From Paenibacillus sp. FSL K6-1096 (GTDB lineage Bacteria > Bacillota > Bacilli > Paenibacillales > Paenibacillaceae), in NCBI RefSeq assembly GCF_037977055.1, contig NZ_CP150274.1, positions 5,890,001 to 5,954,000 of the forward strand: a stretch of DNA of 64,000 bases, in the 5' to 3' direction. The notes under the pieces are model-generated. The model had not been told where the DNA came from. It saw nothing but the letters and a program-made list of their open reading frames with translations, and searched no databases. Positions 1-8,405 of this stretch are shown here, piece by piece. Numbering within the stretch: the first letter of the stretch is position 1; each line of letters starts with the position of its first letter. The translations under genes and the position numbers were made by a program.

Positions 1-736
1 CGGTGAGCTCCCAGGCGCCCTGGCCGTTCTTCTGCACGAGCATCCGGTAGTCATGGAAGCGCCCGCTCGGCAGCCGTATGGGGATGCCCTGCTGCACCAG
101 GAACCTGCCGCCCAGACACCACTGGCGGACAATGGTTTCCAGGCGGCTCAGCGACACCTTGCGGGGGGAGATAATCTGGCGGCTCTGGCGGCGGCCCTGG
201 ATATCGAAGAGGGATTTGCCTTCGCGCTGCCGCTCGATCCGCAGGATGCCGCGCCCGCCGGTACCGTTGATCGGCTTCACGTAGACGACGGAGCTGAGCT
301 TCAGCATCCGGTGCAGATCGGCGGAGGACTGGTAGAGGACGGTCTCCGGCAGATGCGGCCGGAACCGGCTCTTCTGGGAGAAGGTCTGGTGGACCGTCCA
401 TTTGTTGCGCAGCGGGCGGTTCAGGAATGTCAGATGGCCGTAGCGCGCGCGGAAGCGCAGCAGTTGCTGGAAGCGCTGGCTGCGCTGAATCCGGCAGCGG
501 TCATAGATCATATTCGGGAAGGAGCGCCATTTGCGCGTCCAGGTTCCGCTTTTGACGTCGTAGACCATGGCATGGATCAGATCCTTGCTGGCGTGTACAT
601 CGGCAGGGGTGAACACGAAGACGTCCAGCCCGATCCGGCTGCCTTCGATAATCATCCGCCGGTAGACGCTTCTCTCTTCAAGCTGCCTGGCATTGTTCAG
701 ATAGAGCGTGAGGATGCCTAAGACGGGCTCTGGCAC
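1..736 (-). CDS. YheC/YheD family ATP-grasp protein (partial, cut by window edge)
   Basis: Reading from a GTG at 736-734, the product begins MPEPVLGILTLYLNN and runs off the window after about 245 residues. It shows the family marks seen in the four genes upstream: an ATP-grasp loop VKPINGTGGRGI, then the segment DYRMLVQKNGQGAW. YheC/YheD proteins are ATP-grasp enzymes linked to the endospore coat; their substrate is unknown. The GTG lies inside the last codons of the upstream GNAT gene, with GAAGGTG as ribosome site, so the two are translationally coupled. This is the fifth paralog of the operon. Family is certain; chemistry is not. Confidence 0.85.
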   Translation of the reverse strand, partial: MPEPVLGILTLYLNNARQLEERSVYRRMIIEGSRIGLDVFVFTPADVHASKDLIHAMVYDVKSGTWTRKWRSFPNMIYDRCRIQRSQRFQQLLRFRARYGHLTFLNRPLRNKWTVHQTFSQKSRFRPHLPETVLYQSSADLHRMLKLSSVVYVKPINGTGGRGILRIERQREGKSLFDIQGRRQSRQIISPRKVSLSRLETIVRQWCLGGRFLVQQGIPIRLPSGRFHDYRMLVQKNGQGAWELT

Positions 737-1236
737 ATGAATTCACCTTCTTCCGGGAGAGTGGCGGGGCTTCCCCCCGCCATGGGAGCGCGCAGCAGCA
801 GGGTAGGCTTGCCTGTAGGACCGGTGAGCAGGTCAACGGCCGCCAGCCCGCTGTTGAAGCACATCTTCAGGCTGGCGGCATTGTCGCAGGCCACCTGGCA
901 CTCCAGCTGTCCGAGACGCTCCAGCTGTGTCTTAAGCAGGGTGGTCCCGGTGTGCCGGTTCCGGTACAGGGGATGAACGGCGACAACGCAGGCTTCCCTG
1001 CCGAAGCCGGAGACGAAGCTGACGCCTGCGAGCTGGCGGCCGGTCTGCCCCCTGACGGTGGCTACGAGCAGGGAGGTCCCCGGACGGGCGAGCTGATCCG
1101 GAGTCAGCCGGGCCAGCCGCTTGCAGCCGTGCAGTGTGATCCGCCGGTCCCCGTGCTCTCTCAGGAACGCGAGCAGCCCTTTCAGCCTGGATTCCCACTG
1201 TACAGGGTGACTGTCATAGAGCGAGGATATCAGCAT
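718..1236 (-). CDS. GNAT-like N-acetyltransferase
   Basis: 172 residues. The central part (GVSFVSGFGREACVVAVHPLYRNRHTG, then ACDNAASLKMCFNSGL) has the strand, acetyl-CoA loop and final helix pattern of GNAT acetyltransferases, though the Q/RxxGxG/A loop is degenerate (RNRHTG). It starts at ATG behind AAAGGAGGGG and sits between two YheC/YheD paralogs on the minus strand, overlapping the start of the last one. The context suggests that it modifies the same unknown spore-envelope substrate, but this is inference. Substrate unknown. Confidence 0.7.
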   Translation of the reverse strand: MLISSLYDSHPVQWESRLKGLLAFLREHGDRRITLHGCKRLARLTPDQLARPGTSLLVATVRGQTGRQLAGVSFVSGFGREACVVAVHPLYRNRHTGTTLLKTQLERLGQLECQVACDNAASLKMCFNSGLAAVDLLTGPTGKPTLLLRAPMAGGSPATLPEEGEFMCQSPS

Positions 1237-1265
1237 GGTATCCCCTCCTTTAAAGGGTTCTTGGA

Positions 1266-2378
1266 TTATTTGGTCTGGCGTGACAGATGAAGCCCATACT
1301 GGAAAATACGCTCCAGCGACAGCTTGCGGATGGCGGGCTCATCGAACTTCATCGGGCGGGAGTTGGCTTCAAAAAACCACACCCCGCCCTGTTCATCGAC
1401 GCCGAGATCCATCGACATCTCGCCCAGCATGAAGCCTGAAGCCCGCTCGATCTGCCGGGCGACCAGCAGGGCGGTGGTGGATACATTCTTCAGGATCACA
1501 GCGGCCTGCTCCGCCCCGAAGGTTCCCTCCAGCATCGTGGAGGGATCTTCTATGCTGCCGCCGCGCGGCACATGCGTGGTGATGCTGCGGGCCCCGGCTA
1601 ACCGGGCGCCGATGCCGGTAACGGCCCAGGCACCGCGCCCGTTCTTCTGCAGCAGCACGCGCAGATCGAAGGGGCGCCCCTGATAGCCGGCCAGCCCGAT
1701 GGCTTGCTGCACGATATAGCGCGAGGTGCCTTTGGCCCGGCCGATCCGGGCCCACAGGCGCTCCACCGATGCGGCTTTGTAGGTCGTGTTCTTCTTGCCG
1801 CTCTGAATCTGCAGCCGGAAGGGAAGCAGCGTATCCGGCCGGTATTTCAGCCGCATGATGCCTTTGCCCGCCTTGCCCTTTTCCGGCTTGAGGTAGAGGC
1901 TGTCATGATGCTTCAGCATCGCCGTAAGCGTGGCTGCGCTGCGCAGACGGCGGGTTTTGGGCACATGCTTGGCGGTTGCCTTCGATTCCTTAAGCCATTC
2001 GAACAGATTCCATTTATTGAAGAAGCTTGGATTGTACAGCTGGATGTCGGGGTGCTCCAGACACTCGGCAATTTTGCGGACAACCGGCGCTTTCTCTTCC
2101 TCCTCACGGTTCGGAATCCGGTTATAGATGACCTGCGGACGCGGGACAGGGACCGCAACCCAGAGCTTCCCGCTGGCGGAAGGCACGTAGCCGGTCACAA
2201 CCGGCTCCTCCAGCTTCAGGTCGCGGACCGTGACGACATATACAAGGTAGCCCATTTCTTTGCCGGTGCGGATAATGTCACGGAAGTTATTGCGGTTGCC
2301 GCGGAACTGCTGCAGCCGGTCACTGATGGTCAGGATGGCGATAACTGGCTTGCTGGGGTCTGGAATCCGGGTGTTCAC
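1266..2378 (-). CDS. YheC/YheD family endospore coat-associated ATP-grasp protein
   Basis: 370 residues. It has an N-terminal alpha/beta region (VIAILTISDR), the signature PQVIYNRIPNRE, the ATP-grasp phosphate loop LKPEKGKAGKGI, the core PFDLRVLLQKNGRGAW and a C-terminal metal-site region ending in FFEANSRPMKFDE. The GTG start overlaps the stop of the upstream paralog (GTGA), with GGAGGG as ribosome site. The family is tied to spore coat in Bacillus by annotation; the ligated substrates are unknown. It is one of five consecutive paralogs that are clearly diverged from each other. Confidence 0.9.
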   Translation of the reverse strand: MNTRIPDPSKPVIAILTISDRLQQFRGNRNNFRDIIRTGKEMGYLVYVVTVRDLKLEEPVVTGYVPSASGKLWVAVPVPRPQVIYNRIPNREEEEKAPVVRKIAECLEHPDIQLYNPSFFNKWNLFEWLKESKATAKHVPKTRRLRSAATLTAMLKHHDSLYLKPEKGKAGKGIMRLKYRPDTLLPFRLQIQSGKKNTTYKAASVERLWARIGRAKGTSRYIVQQAIGLAGYQGRPFDLRVLLQKNGRGAWAVTGIGARLAGARSITTHVPRGGSIEDPSTMLEGTFGAEQAAVILKNVSTTALLVARQIERASGFMLGEMSMDLGVDEQGGVWFFEANSRPMKFDEPAIRKLSLERIFQYGLHLSRQTK

Positions 2379-3748
2379 AATTCATCCCTCCTGCGGAACT
2401 TGCTGAGATACAGACAATGCTCCAGGATGTGCTCAATGGAGGCTTTGCCCTCAGCGCGCAGGGAGGGGTGGCGGAAGATCGAGCGTCCCGGCTTCGCATT
2501 GGCTTCGAACATCCAGATGTCCTCATCCTGGTCAATGCCGAGATCGAAGCCGATCTCGCCCAGCAGATGGCGGTGCTGGATCTCCAGGGATTCGGCCAGC
2601 TTGACGGCAGTCGTCTTGGCCCGCTGCAGCACCTCATCTGCCCTTGCGCCGAAGACACGGCCGAGAGCCTGCTGCGGCGTCATCAAGGCTCCGCCGTTCT
2701 TCAGGTGGGTGGTGACACTGCCCCGTCCGGCTTTTTTGGCGCCGATGCCGACCACGACCCACTGGTTGTTGCCGTTCTTGTGCATATGGAAGCGGAAATC
2801 AATCGGGCAGTTGTCGATCTCGATCAGGCGGATACCCTGCTGCACCACATAGTTCTGCAGGCTCTGCCCGTGGCGGCCCCGCAGCATCCGCATCAGACTG
2901 TCGAAGCTGCTGAAGCGCAGCAGCACATTCTTGCCGTTCCTGCGGTAGCGGGCGAAATAACCTTTCTTCGGCAGGTAGGTCAGCCGGTAGATGCCGTGTC
3001 CCAGGCTGCCTGCGGAAGGCTTATAGTAGACGAAGTGGTGGCGGTCCAGCATATCCCGCATCTGCTCGGCGCCGGGATTGCTGTGTGTCTCCGGCACGAA
3101 CCGGTTCGCCGCACCGTCATTCTCCAGCAGGCGGTAAATATCTGACTTATTGAAGAAGCTCCAGTTGAAATAAGGAATCTTCTTGCGGCCGAAGCGCTCG
3201 CGGAGCTGATTGATGTATGGCGAGGTCTCGGCCCGGCGGCTGGGCAGGCGGTTATAGACCACATCCGGCAGGGACACCAGCTTGCGCTCGAACTTGCCGC
3301 CGGCCGTCAGGAAATAGCCGTTGACCTGCTCCTGCTGCCAGTCGATGTCGCGCGGCATGAAGGCGAAGATATAGCATTTGTTGCTGCCCTCGCGCAGCAG
3401 CTGCTTGATGAAGCCGGTCCGCGAGCCGAAGGGCTGCGCAGAGGAGCCGGGTCCGTCAGACAGCACGCCGACCAGCGGCCCGAGCTGGACTTCATCATTC
3501 TGCAGGTTCCGCAGATAGACGCTGCCTGATTTCGGAACCTTGATCGCGCTCTTCACACCCGAGGCGAGGAAAAGATGCTTGCCGGCGCGGTTGATCGGCT
3601 TGATGGCTGCCGGGATCGCGTCCTTGCCGAGGCGCAGGCGTATATTTTTTTTGCCGGATAATTTCAGGCTTCTCATCAGTTCTCCCGAGACATAGACCAC
3701 CCGCTCAGGCCGCTTGGTGAAATGCACATTGCAAAAAGTGAGACCCAT
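2375..3748 (-). CDS. YheC/YheD family endospore coat-associated ATP-grasp protein
   Basis: 457 residues, longer than the neighbour at 1266 because it keeps an N-terminal beta-rich extension of about 100 residues (MGLTFCNVHFTKRPERVVYVSGELM...). The ATP-grasp part follows: DVVYNRLPSRRAE, YKPSAGSLGHGIYRL, PIDFRFHMHKNGNNQW and the C-terminal FEANAKPGR. The start codon directly follows the stop of the upstream gene (TAAATG) behind GGAGG, and its own stop overlaps the next GTG. It is part of the minus-strand operon that begins at 6302. Confidence 0.9.
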   Translation of the reverse strand: MGLTFCNVHFTKRPERVVYVSGELMRSLKLSGKKNIRLRLGKDAIPAAIKPINRAGKHLFLASGVKSAIKVPKSGSVYLRNLQNDEVQLGPLVGVLSDGPGSSAQPFGSRTGFIKQLLREGSNKCYIFAFMPRDIDWQQEQVNGYFLTAGGKFERKLVSLPDVVYNRLPSRRAETSPYINQLRERFGRKKIPYFNWSFFNKSDIYRLLENDGAANRFVPETHSNPGAEQMRDMLDRHHFVYYKPSAGSLGHGIYRLTYLPKKGYFARYRRNGKNVLLRFSSFDSLMRMLRGRHGQSLQNYVVQQGIRLIEIDNCPIDFRFHMHKNGNNQWVVVGIGAKKAGRGSVTTHLKNGGALMTPQQALGRVFGARADEVLQRAKTTAVKLAESLEIQHRHLLGEIGFDLGIDQDEDIWMFEANAKPGRSIFRHPSLRAEGKASIEHILEHCLYLSKFRRRDEL

Positions 3749-4927
3749 TTATGAATCCTCCTTTGGAACCATTGATATCAATCTCCCGTGTGAACGGAGC
3801 TGTCCGCGGGGCAGCTTGTAGTCGCGGCTTGCGGTAAGCAGCAGATGGCGCGCATAGCCCAGCGGGTTCTCGGCGGCAAGCCTGGCAGCTATGCGGTCAT
3901 CTGTCAGCCGGAACACGGTGCGCCCCGGCTTGGAGTTAGCTTCCAGCAGATAGATTCGTCCTCCGGCGTCAATGCCGAAATCAAGGCCGAGCTCCCCGAG
4001 TCTGCCGCAGGATGCCTCCAGCAGCGGCGGCAGCAGTGCGGATGCCCGGGTCAGCTCCTCCAGCAGCTCCTCTCCGCTCCTGCCGTATTCAGCCAGCAGG
4101 AACGGGCGGGCTCTGGCTGCGGTGCCCCCGCCGTGAAGATTGGAGGTCAGCGAACCGCGGGCGCCCAGCCGGACCGCCATGCCGGTTAAGGTCCAGACGC
4201 CGGTGCCGTTCTTCTGCATCAGCACACGCACATCGAACGGCTGCCCGCCGCGGCCGGTGAGCTGAAGATAAGGCTGTATGATATAGCGGCGGAGGCCGAT
4301 GAAACGGTCAATCCAGTCGAGGCCTTCATCCAGCGTTCCGAATACATATTGAAAGGGCTCGTTGCTGCTGCCCCGGCCCCGTACCTTCACGCCTCCGCCG
4401 TCACGGCTGCCGAGCAGCACAGCGTGCAGCGTGCGCTTCCCGTGGGAGCCGGCCCGGGGCTTCAGGAAGACGCCGTACTCGCTCCAGGCCAGCATGTTGC
4501 CCAGCGCCTCCCGGCCGCTGTACTGCACCGTCTCCGGCAGCAGCGCCGCTGCCGCAGGGCTGCGGCGGAGGATCTCGTATACGCTCCATTTGTCGGGAAG
4601 CCCGCGGGACCAGGGAAGGGAGCGGGAGAGTGCCGCAAGAGCGATTGAGGCGGCTCTCTTCTCCCGGGCGGTCCGGTAGAAGCAGCGGTTATAGAGAATG
4701 TCCGGCGGCGGGGCCTGTGCAGGCTCCCACTGTCCGTCCCGCCACTCATAGCCGTCCACATAGGAGCCATCCTCCGCCACACCTTCGGGATGGAAGATCA
4801 GGACCTTCAGACCATACAGCGGGGCGGCCCGGCACAGGTGACTGCAGAACTCCGGCTCTGCGAGGGGAGGCATCCCGTGGCGGCGGCCTGTCATGATGCC
4901 AAGGAACCCCAGTGCTGTTGCGTTCAT
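3749..4927 (-). CDS. YheC/YheD family ATP-grasp protein
   Basis: 392 residues. Family marks are DILYNRCFYRT, the glycine loop LKPRAGSHGKR (more degenerate than in its paralogs), PFDVRVLMQKNGTGVW and LLEANSKPGR near the C terminus. It lacks the long N-terminal extension of its two neighbours and starts MNATALGFLGIMTGRR behind AAGGAGG. It lies 10 bp after the first gene of the operon. GC-rich stretches in the middle code for Ala/Arg-rich loops. Confidence 0.88.
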   Translation of the reverse strand: MNATALGFLGIMTGRRHGMPPLAEPEFCSHLCRAAPLYGLKVLIFHPEGVAEDGSYVDGYEWRDGQWEPAQAPPPDILYNRCFYRTAREKRAASIALAALSRSLPWSRGLPDKWSVYEILRRSPAAAALLPETVQYSGREALGNMLAWSEYGVFLKPRAGSHGKRTLHAVLLGSRDGGGVKVRGRGSSNEPFQYVFGTLDEGLDWIDRFIGLRRYIIQPYLQLTGRGGQPFDVRVLMQKNGTGVWTLTGMAVRLGARGSLTSNLHGGGTAARARPFLLAEYGRSGEELLEELTRASALLPPLLEASCGRLGELGLDFGIDAGGRIYLLEANSKPGRTVFRLTDDRIAARLAAENPLGYARHLLLTASRDYKLPRGQLRSHGRLISMVPKEDS

Positions 4928-4937
4928 GATGTCCTCC

Positions 4938-6302
4938 TTATAACCCGGCCAGATAACGGCAGTATAGAATCATCTGCTTGACAGAGGGTCTGATTTTCTG
5001 GTCGTTCAGCGGTGTATTGTCGTTCTTGGACGGCTTGGAGTTGACCTCCAGCAGCCAGATCCGGCCGGACTGGTCGAGGGCAAGGTCGATGCCCAGCTCC
5101 CCGAAATGGGCAGGAATATAGGTCTCCACGCCTCTGGCGATGGCCAGCGCCGCGCGGGGAAGCTGAACCTGGGTGCTTTCCTTGACCCCGGCGGGAAGGC
5201 TGCTTTTGCCGATGGCTTCACGGACGGTACTGAGCGTGCCGCCGCGGGCCAGATTAGAGACGAAGTGATTGCTTCCGGCGGTCCGGGCTACAATCGAGGT
5301 CACGCCCCATTTTCCCGTACCGTTCTTCTGCACAAGGGCCCGGAAGTCCACCGGCCGCCGTCCAATCTCCAGCAGAGACAGACCCTGCTGAATCTGGTAG
5401 CGCGTGGTTTTCATCTTGGGGGCAATGGACTGAAACAGCTTCGCCAGGCTGGAATAGCTTTGTCTCCGTGTGCCCATAGGTGTTGTGGACAGCAGGCGGT
5501 AGCCGCCCTCTTCTTTGGAGATGCGCAGAATGCCCTTGCCCAGGCTGCCGCGCACCGGCTTCAGGAATACGCTGGGGTAGCTTGCGCACATTCTCTTCAA
5601 TATGGCGAAGCCGCTTAAGGCATGGGACTCCGGCAGATACCGCTGCAGGGCAGGGTCCTGAACCAGGGCTTCGAATACCTCTGTTTTGTCAAGAAACTTC
5701 TCGTTGAAAAAATGGGTTCCGTAGCGGGATTTTACATCCGCCAGAAAATGCTGTACGCTAGGTCTGTTCTCTACCTTTCGCGTGGTCAGGCGGTTGTTGA
5801 TCACATCGGCAACAGGAAGACTCAGCTTCCGCCAGCCCTCATCGTATACCCAGCCCTGGATGGCAGTGCTGCGCGTTTCCAGCGCTTCCGGGGTAAAGAA
5901 ATAGACATAGGCTCCTTGGGCATGGCAGGCGTTGGTCAGCTCCCGGCAGAACATCGTAATCTGGCCGAACACGCGGTCCGGCTGATCGGGATGGTCACGG
6001 CTCACCAGTACTCCAATCATCGGCCCCAGCCGCAATGTGCGGCTGCCTGTGCTGTAGGAAGCGTTAAGCGTCAGGCGCTGTCTTATGCCGAGCCGCCGGG
6101 CGAGTGCTTCACTGACACGCAGGCTGTCAGATTTGGGAACCGGTATGACGGTTACCTCCTGCCGGAAAGAGCCGAAGGTCAGCAGAATGGTGCCGTGTGC
6201 CGGGATTTTGAGCCTCTTCATGGATTTGTCGCCTAGCATCACAGCGTTTTCCTGCAGGATGCCCGAGTGGACACTTTGGACCGGGATCTTGAGCTTAGAC
6301 AT
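4938..6302 (-). CDS. YheC/YheD family endospore coat-associated ATP-grasp protein, first gene of the operon
   Basis: 454 residues from ATG 6302 (MSKLKIPVQSVHSG), chosen over an upstream in-frame ATG at 6341 because GGAG precedes it at good spacing. There is an N-terminal beta domain of about 100 residues, then DVINNRLTTRKVE, LKPVRGSLGKGI, PVDFRALVQKNGTGKW and LLEVNSKPSKND. It has the same architecture as the paralog at 2375. As the promoter-proximal gene it probably sets expression of all five paralogs plus the GNAT gene. Confidence 0.9.
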   Translation of the reverse strand: MSKLKIPVQSVHSGILQENAVMLGDKSMKRLKIPAHGTILLTFGSFRQEVTVIPVPKSDSLRVSEALARRLGIRQRLTLNASYSTGSRTLRLGPMIGVLVSRDHPDQPDRVFGQITMFCRELTNACHAQGAYVYFFTPEALETRSTAIQGWVYDEGWRKLSLPVADVINNRLTTRKVENRPSVQHFLADVKSRYGTHFFNEKFLDKTEVFEALVQDPALQRYLPESHALSGFAILKRMCASYPSVFLKPVRGSLGKGILRISKEEGGYRLLSTTPMGTRRQSYSSLAKLFQSIAPKMKTTRYQIQQGLSLLEIGRRPVDFRALVQKNGTGKWGVTSIVARTAGSNHFVSNLARGGTLSTVREAIGKSSLPAGVKESTQVQLPRAALAIARGVETYIPAHFGELGIDLALDQSGRIWLLEVNSKPSKNDNTPLNDQKIRPSVKQMILYCRYLAGL

Positions 6303-6633
6303 CGTGGTTCTCCTTCCGGTAGGCAAACATGGTGCCGGCAATATGAATCTTGAGGGTTACATATCATTCATCATATGGAGACATCTGACCCTTGGTGATT
6401 GACCTATTCTTCAAAAAGCCGTGCCGGGCGGATGAATCATCCGAGCAGGCAGAGAGCAGACCAGCGGGCTTCTGCCAGGGGCGGGGGCGCAGCAGGAGGC
6501 GGGCCCGTCCGGAGGGGATGGGTTCAGCTGTGAAAATTGGGCGCAGACAGCCTGTGAAGCAGCCTGGCAACCGGGCGTATGCCCGCTGAAGACAAGCGGT
6601 AAGAGACGAACCTAACCTTGAGGAGGAATTATA
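6303..6633. other. Divergent intergenic region between the YheC/YheD operon and yheA
   Basis: 331 bp with no supported gene. It must hold the divergent promoters for the minus-strand ATP-grasp operon and for yheA. The minus strand has CATATGAT near 6370, which resembles a sporulation-sigma -10 element, but I found no matching -35. The middle is GC-rich with a short hairpin (CCGCT/AGCGG near 6580). Confidence 0.4.
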
Positions 6634-6975
6634 ATGAACGTTATTGACAAGGCGCATGAATTGGCGCGGGCGATTAAAGACAGCAGTGAGGTGGCGGATA
6701 TCACGAGTGCCATGAAGGTGATTGAAGCAGACCCGGAGAGCAAGCGGATGCTGGACAACTTCCGGCAGAGCCAGGTGGAGCTGCAGCAGCGGATGATGAG
6801 CGGAGACATGCCGGCGCAGGAGGAAATGGAGAAGATGGAGAAGCTGTTTGAGGTGCTGAACCTCAATCTGGCGATCCGCCGTCTGTTCGATGCGGAGCGC
6901 CGCCTCAGCGTGGTCATTGAGGATGTGAACAAAATTATCACTGACAGCCTGTCCCAGATGTACGGCGGACAATAA
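6634..6975 (+). CDS. yheA: YlbF/YmcA family protein YheA (UPF0342)
   Basis: 113 residues, predicted almost fully helical (MNVIDKAHELARAIKDSSEVADI..., then QMRMMSGDMPAQEEMEKMEKLF-like heptads). Length and sequence match the small YheA proteins of the YlbF superfamily, whose members YlbF and YmcA act with YaaT as regulators. In B. subtilis yheA is next to yheB-yheC-yheD, and here it lies next to the YheC/YheD cluster. The ribosome site is GAGGAGG. A strong bidirectional terminator follows. The precise role of YheA is not established. Confidence 0.85.
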   Translation: MNVIDKAHELARAIKDSSEVADITSAMKVIEADPESKRMLDNFRQSQVELQQRMMSGDMPAQEEMEKMEKLFEVLNLNLAIRRLFDAERRLSVVIEDVNKIITDSLSQMYGGQ

Positions 6976-7004
6976 GCAGGAGGCAGGACCCGCTGCCCAT
7001 TCCG

Positions 7005-7054
7005 CACAAAAGGGTGATCTCAGGGCCATGCGGCTCTGAGATCACCCTTTTGTG
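7005..7054. terminator. Bidirectional Rho-independent terminator
   Basis: A perfect 19-bp inverted repeat (7005-7023 with 7036-7054, 12-base loop), AAAAGGGTGATC on one side and GATCACCCTTTT on the other. It lies between convergent genes (yheA and the LURP-one-like gene) and supplies a T-run on either strand. Confidence 0.9.
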
Positions 7055-7091
7055 ATAGATAAGAATGGATATGTTTGTGGGGAGGGGGCTG

Positions 7092-7673
7092 CTAATCCGT
7101 CCTGCTCTCCACCAGGCAGAGCAGAATGGCAGCGGCCATTCCCAGGCGGCGGTCCAGCTGGCCCTGGCGGTCGCCTGAGAAGTCGGCGGTGATTTTAGTG
7201 ACAAACGGGTTGACGTTGTTCCGGAACGCCGGAATCACCTGCCCCCCGATCTCCAGGACATATTTCAGCGGAAGGATAACAATGATGCGGCGCAGCATAG
7301 CGAGGAAGGCGTTATCCTCTTTAATGGCACCGATCTCGTTATCATGAATGTCCAGGATGCCCCATTGGTCTTTGTAGAGGGACTTCAAGCCTTTGCGGCG
7401 GAGGGCACCCACCGTTTCCCCGGTCTCCACATCATACACATCATATGTTGAGCTGATATCCAGGATCTTACGCGCTTTGATCCGCAGCAATTCCCTGCCC
7501 ATTGTCTCGTCGGAATACAGCGTGATGTCCTCTTTCAGCCGGAAGGCTTTCATCTCCGCGAACAGCAGTAAATCCCCCGAATCGTTGAAAATATGTAGCT
7601 TCCCGCCCAGCGCAGAAAATATTTTTTTGCGGGCGATGTATTTGCTCTGGTTATAAATGGGATTCAAGCTCAT
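7092..7673 (-). CDS. LURP-one/tubby-C-like superfamily protein of unknown function
   Basis: 193 residues from ATG 7673, behind GGAGGAGGGA. Repeating beta-strand patterns (KLHIFNDSGDLLLFAEMKAFRLKEDITLYSDE, LLRIKARKILDISSTYDVYD, VGALRRKGLKSLYKDQWGILD) resemble the LURP-one-related/scramblase fold (YxjI-like). The C terminus carries a hydrophobic stretch (AAAILLCLVESRTD). No catalytic residues can be named. It is transcribed alone, convergent to yheA. Confidence 0.55.
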   Translation of the reverse strand: MSLNPIYNQSKYIARKKIFSALGGKLHIFNDSGDLLLFAEMKAFRLKEDITLYSDETMGRELLRIKARKILDISSTYDVYDVETGETVGALRRKGLKSLYKDQWGILDIHDNEIGAIKEDNAFLAMLRRIIVILPLKYVLEIGGQVIPAFRNNVNPFVTKITADFSGDRQGQLDRRLGMAAAILLCLVESRTD

Positions 7674-7851
7674 TCCCTCCTCCAACGGTATCTATCATCT
7701 CATACCCCTGGCGTGCTGGCTAGAATCTTAAGGCAGAAGCAGTTCTGCTGAAAAATGATGTGCTGCTTGTCTCATAAATCTGGCAGCCGGCTCATAGAAT
7801 AGAGATATAGAGTTGATCCATAACTTTCCAGAGCAAAGGAGCGGTCCTAAA

Positions 7852-8142
7852 GTGAGAAAAAGAAACAAATTCAAGCATTCCGTCTATCTGCTGGCAGCCC
7901 TGGCTATGCTGCTGTACGCGCTGCCGAAGCTGTCGTTTCAGCATAGCTCCGGCTGGGTGCTGGGCTTCGGGCTGGCCTGGTGCGTCTTCGCGTTCCTGGT
8001 AATTGCCGCCCACCTGCATTTCATTATGGGTGTGGACGAGGAGAAGCAGAAGCGCCTGGATGCGGTCCGCAAGGCCAAGCTTGCGCAGTGGCAGGGCAAG
8101 TGGAACGAAGACAGCGGAGTATCGCAGCGTTCCCAGGGATGA
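7852..8142 (+). CDS. Small hypothetical membrane protein
   Basis: 96 residues from GTG 7852 behind AAAGGAG; in-frame codons upstream lack a ribosome site. A basic N terminus (VRKRNKFKHS) precedes two hydrophobic segments (YLLAALAMLLYALPKL and VLGFGLAWCVFAFLVIAAHLHF), then a charged cytoplasmic tail (DEEKQKRLDAVRKAKLAQ). Family not recognised. It is followed by a terminator. Confidence 0.6.
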   Translation: MRKRNKFKHSVYLLAALAMLLYALPKLSFQHSSGWVLGFGLAWCVFAFLVIAAHLHFIMGVDEEKQKRLDAVRKAKLAQWQGKWNEDSGVSQRSQG

Positions 8143-8162
8143 ATGTCCCGGCGTGAAGGAGG

Positions 8163-8206
8163 ATAACCTCCGGCTTGGCCATGGTGCCTGGCCGGGGGTT
8201 ATTTGT
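8163..8206 (+). terminator. Rho-independent terminator
   Basis: An inverted repeat, ATAACCTCCGGC (8163-8174) with GCCGGGGGTTAT (8191-8202), with one wobble pair and followed by TTTG. It ends the short membrane-protein transcript. Confidence 0.65.
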
Positions 8207-8334
8207 GCTGATGGCAAGTAACAGCAAGCCACGGCAAGTTCAAGAGGAACACCGAAGGTGTTATATACATATTCCCGGCTGTACTCATGAATGACCAGGG
8301 CTGTCATATCTTCGGACAGGATACGGCTCACCTG

Positions 8335-8364
8335 TTGTACTCCGGTGCAGACAGCATGTATAAT
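8335..8364 (+). promoter_or_regulatory. Sigma-A-type promoter of ytoI
   Basis: TTGTAC (8335-8340), 18-bp spacer and TATAAT (8359-8364), 41 bp ahead of the TTG start of the CBS-domain gene. Confidence 0.6.
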
Positions 8365-8405
8365 GAGCACAGAGTAGTACAGATCGGGGTATGGGGGTGT
8401 AACAG

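Noticed and set aside
6303..6633. Riboswitch or small RNA upstream of yheA
   Set aside because: GC-rich with a few short hairpins, but no conserved motif that I can name.
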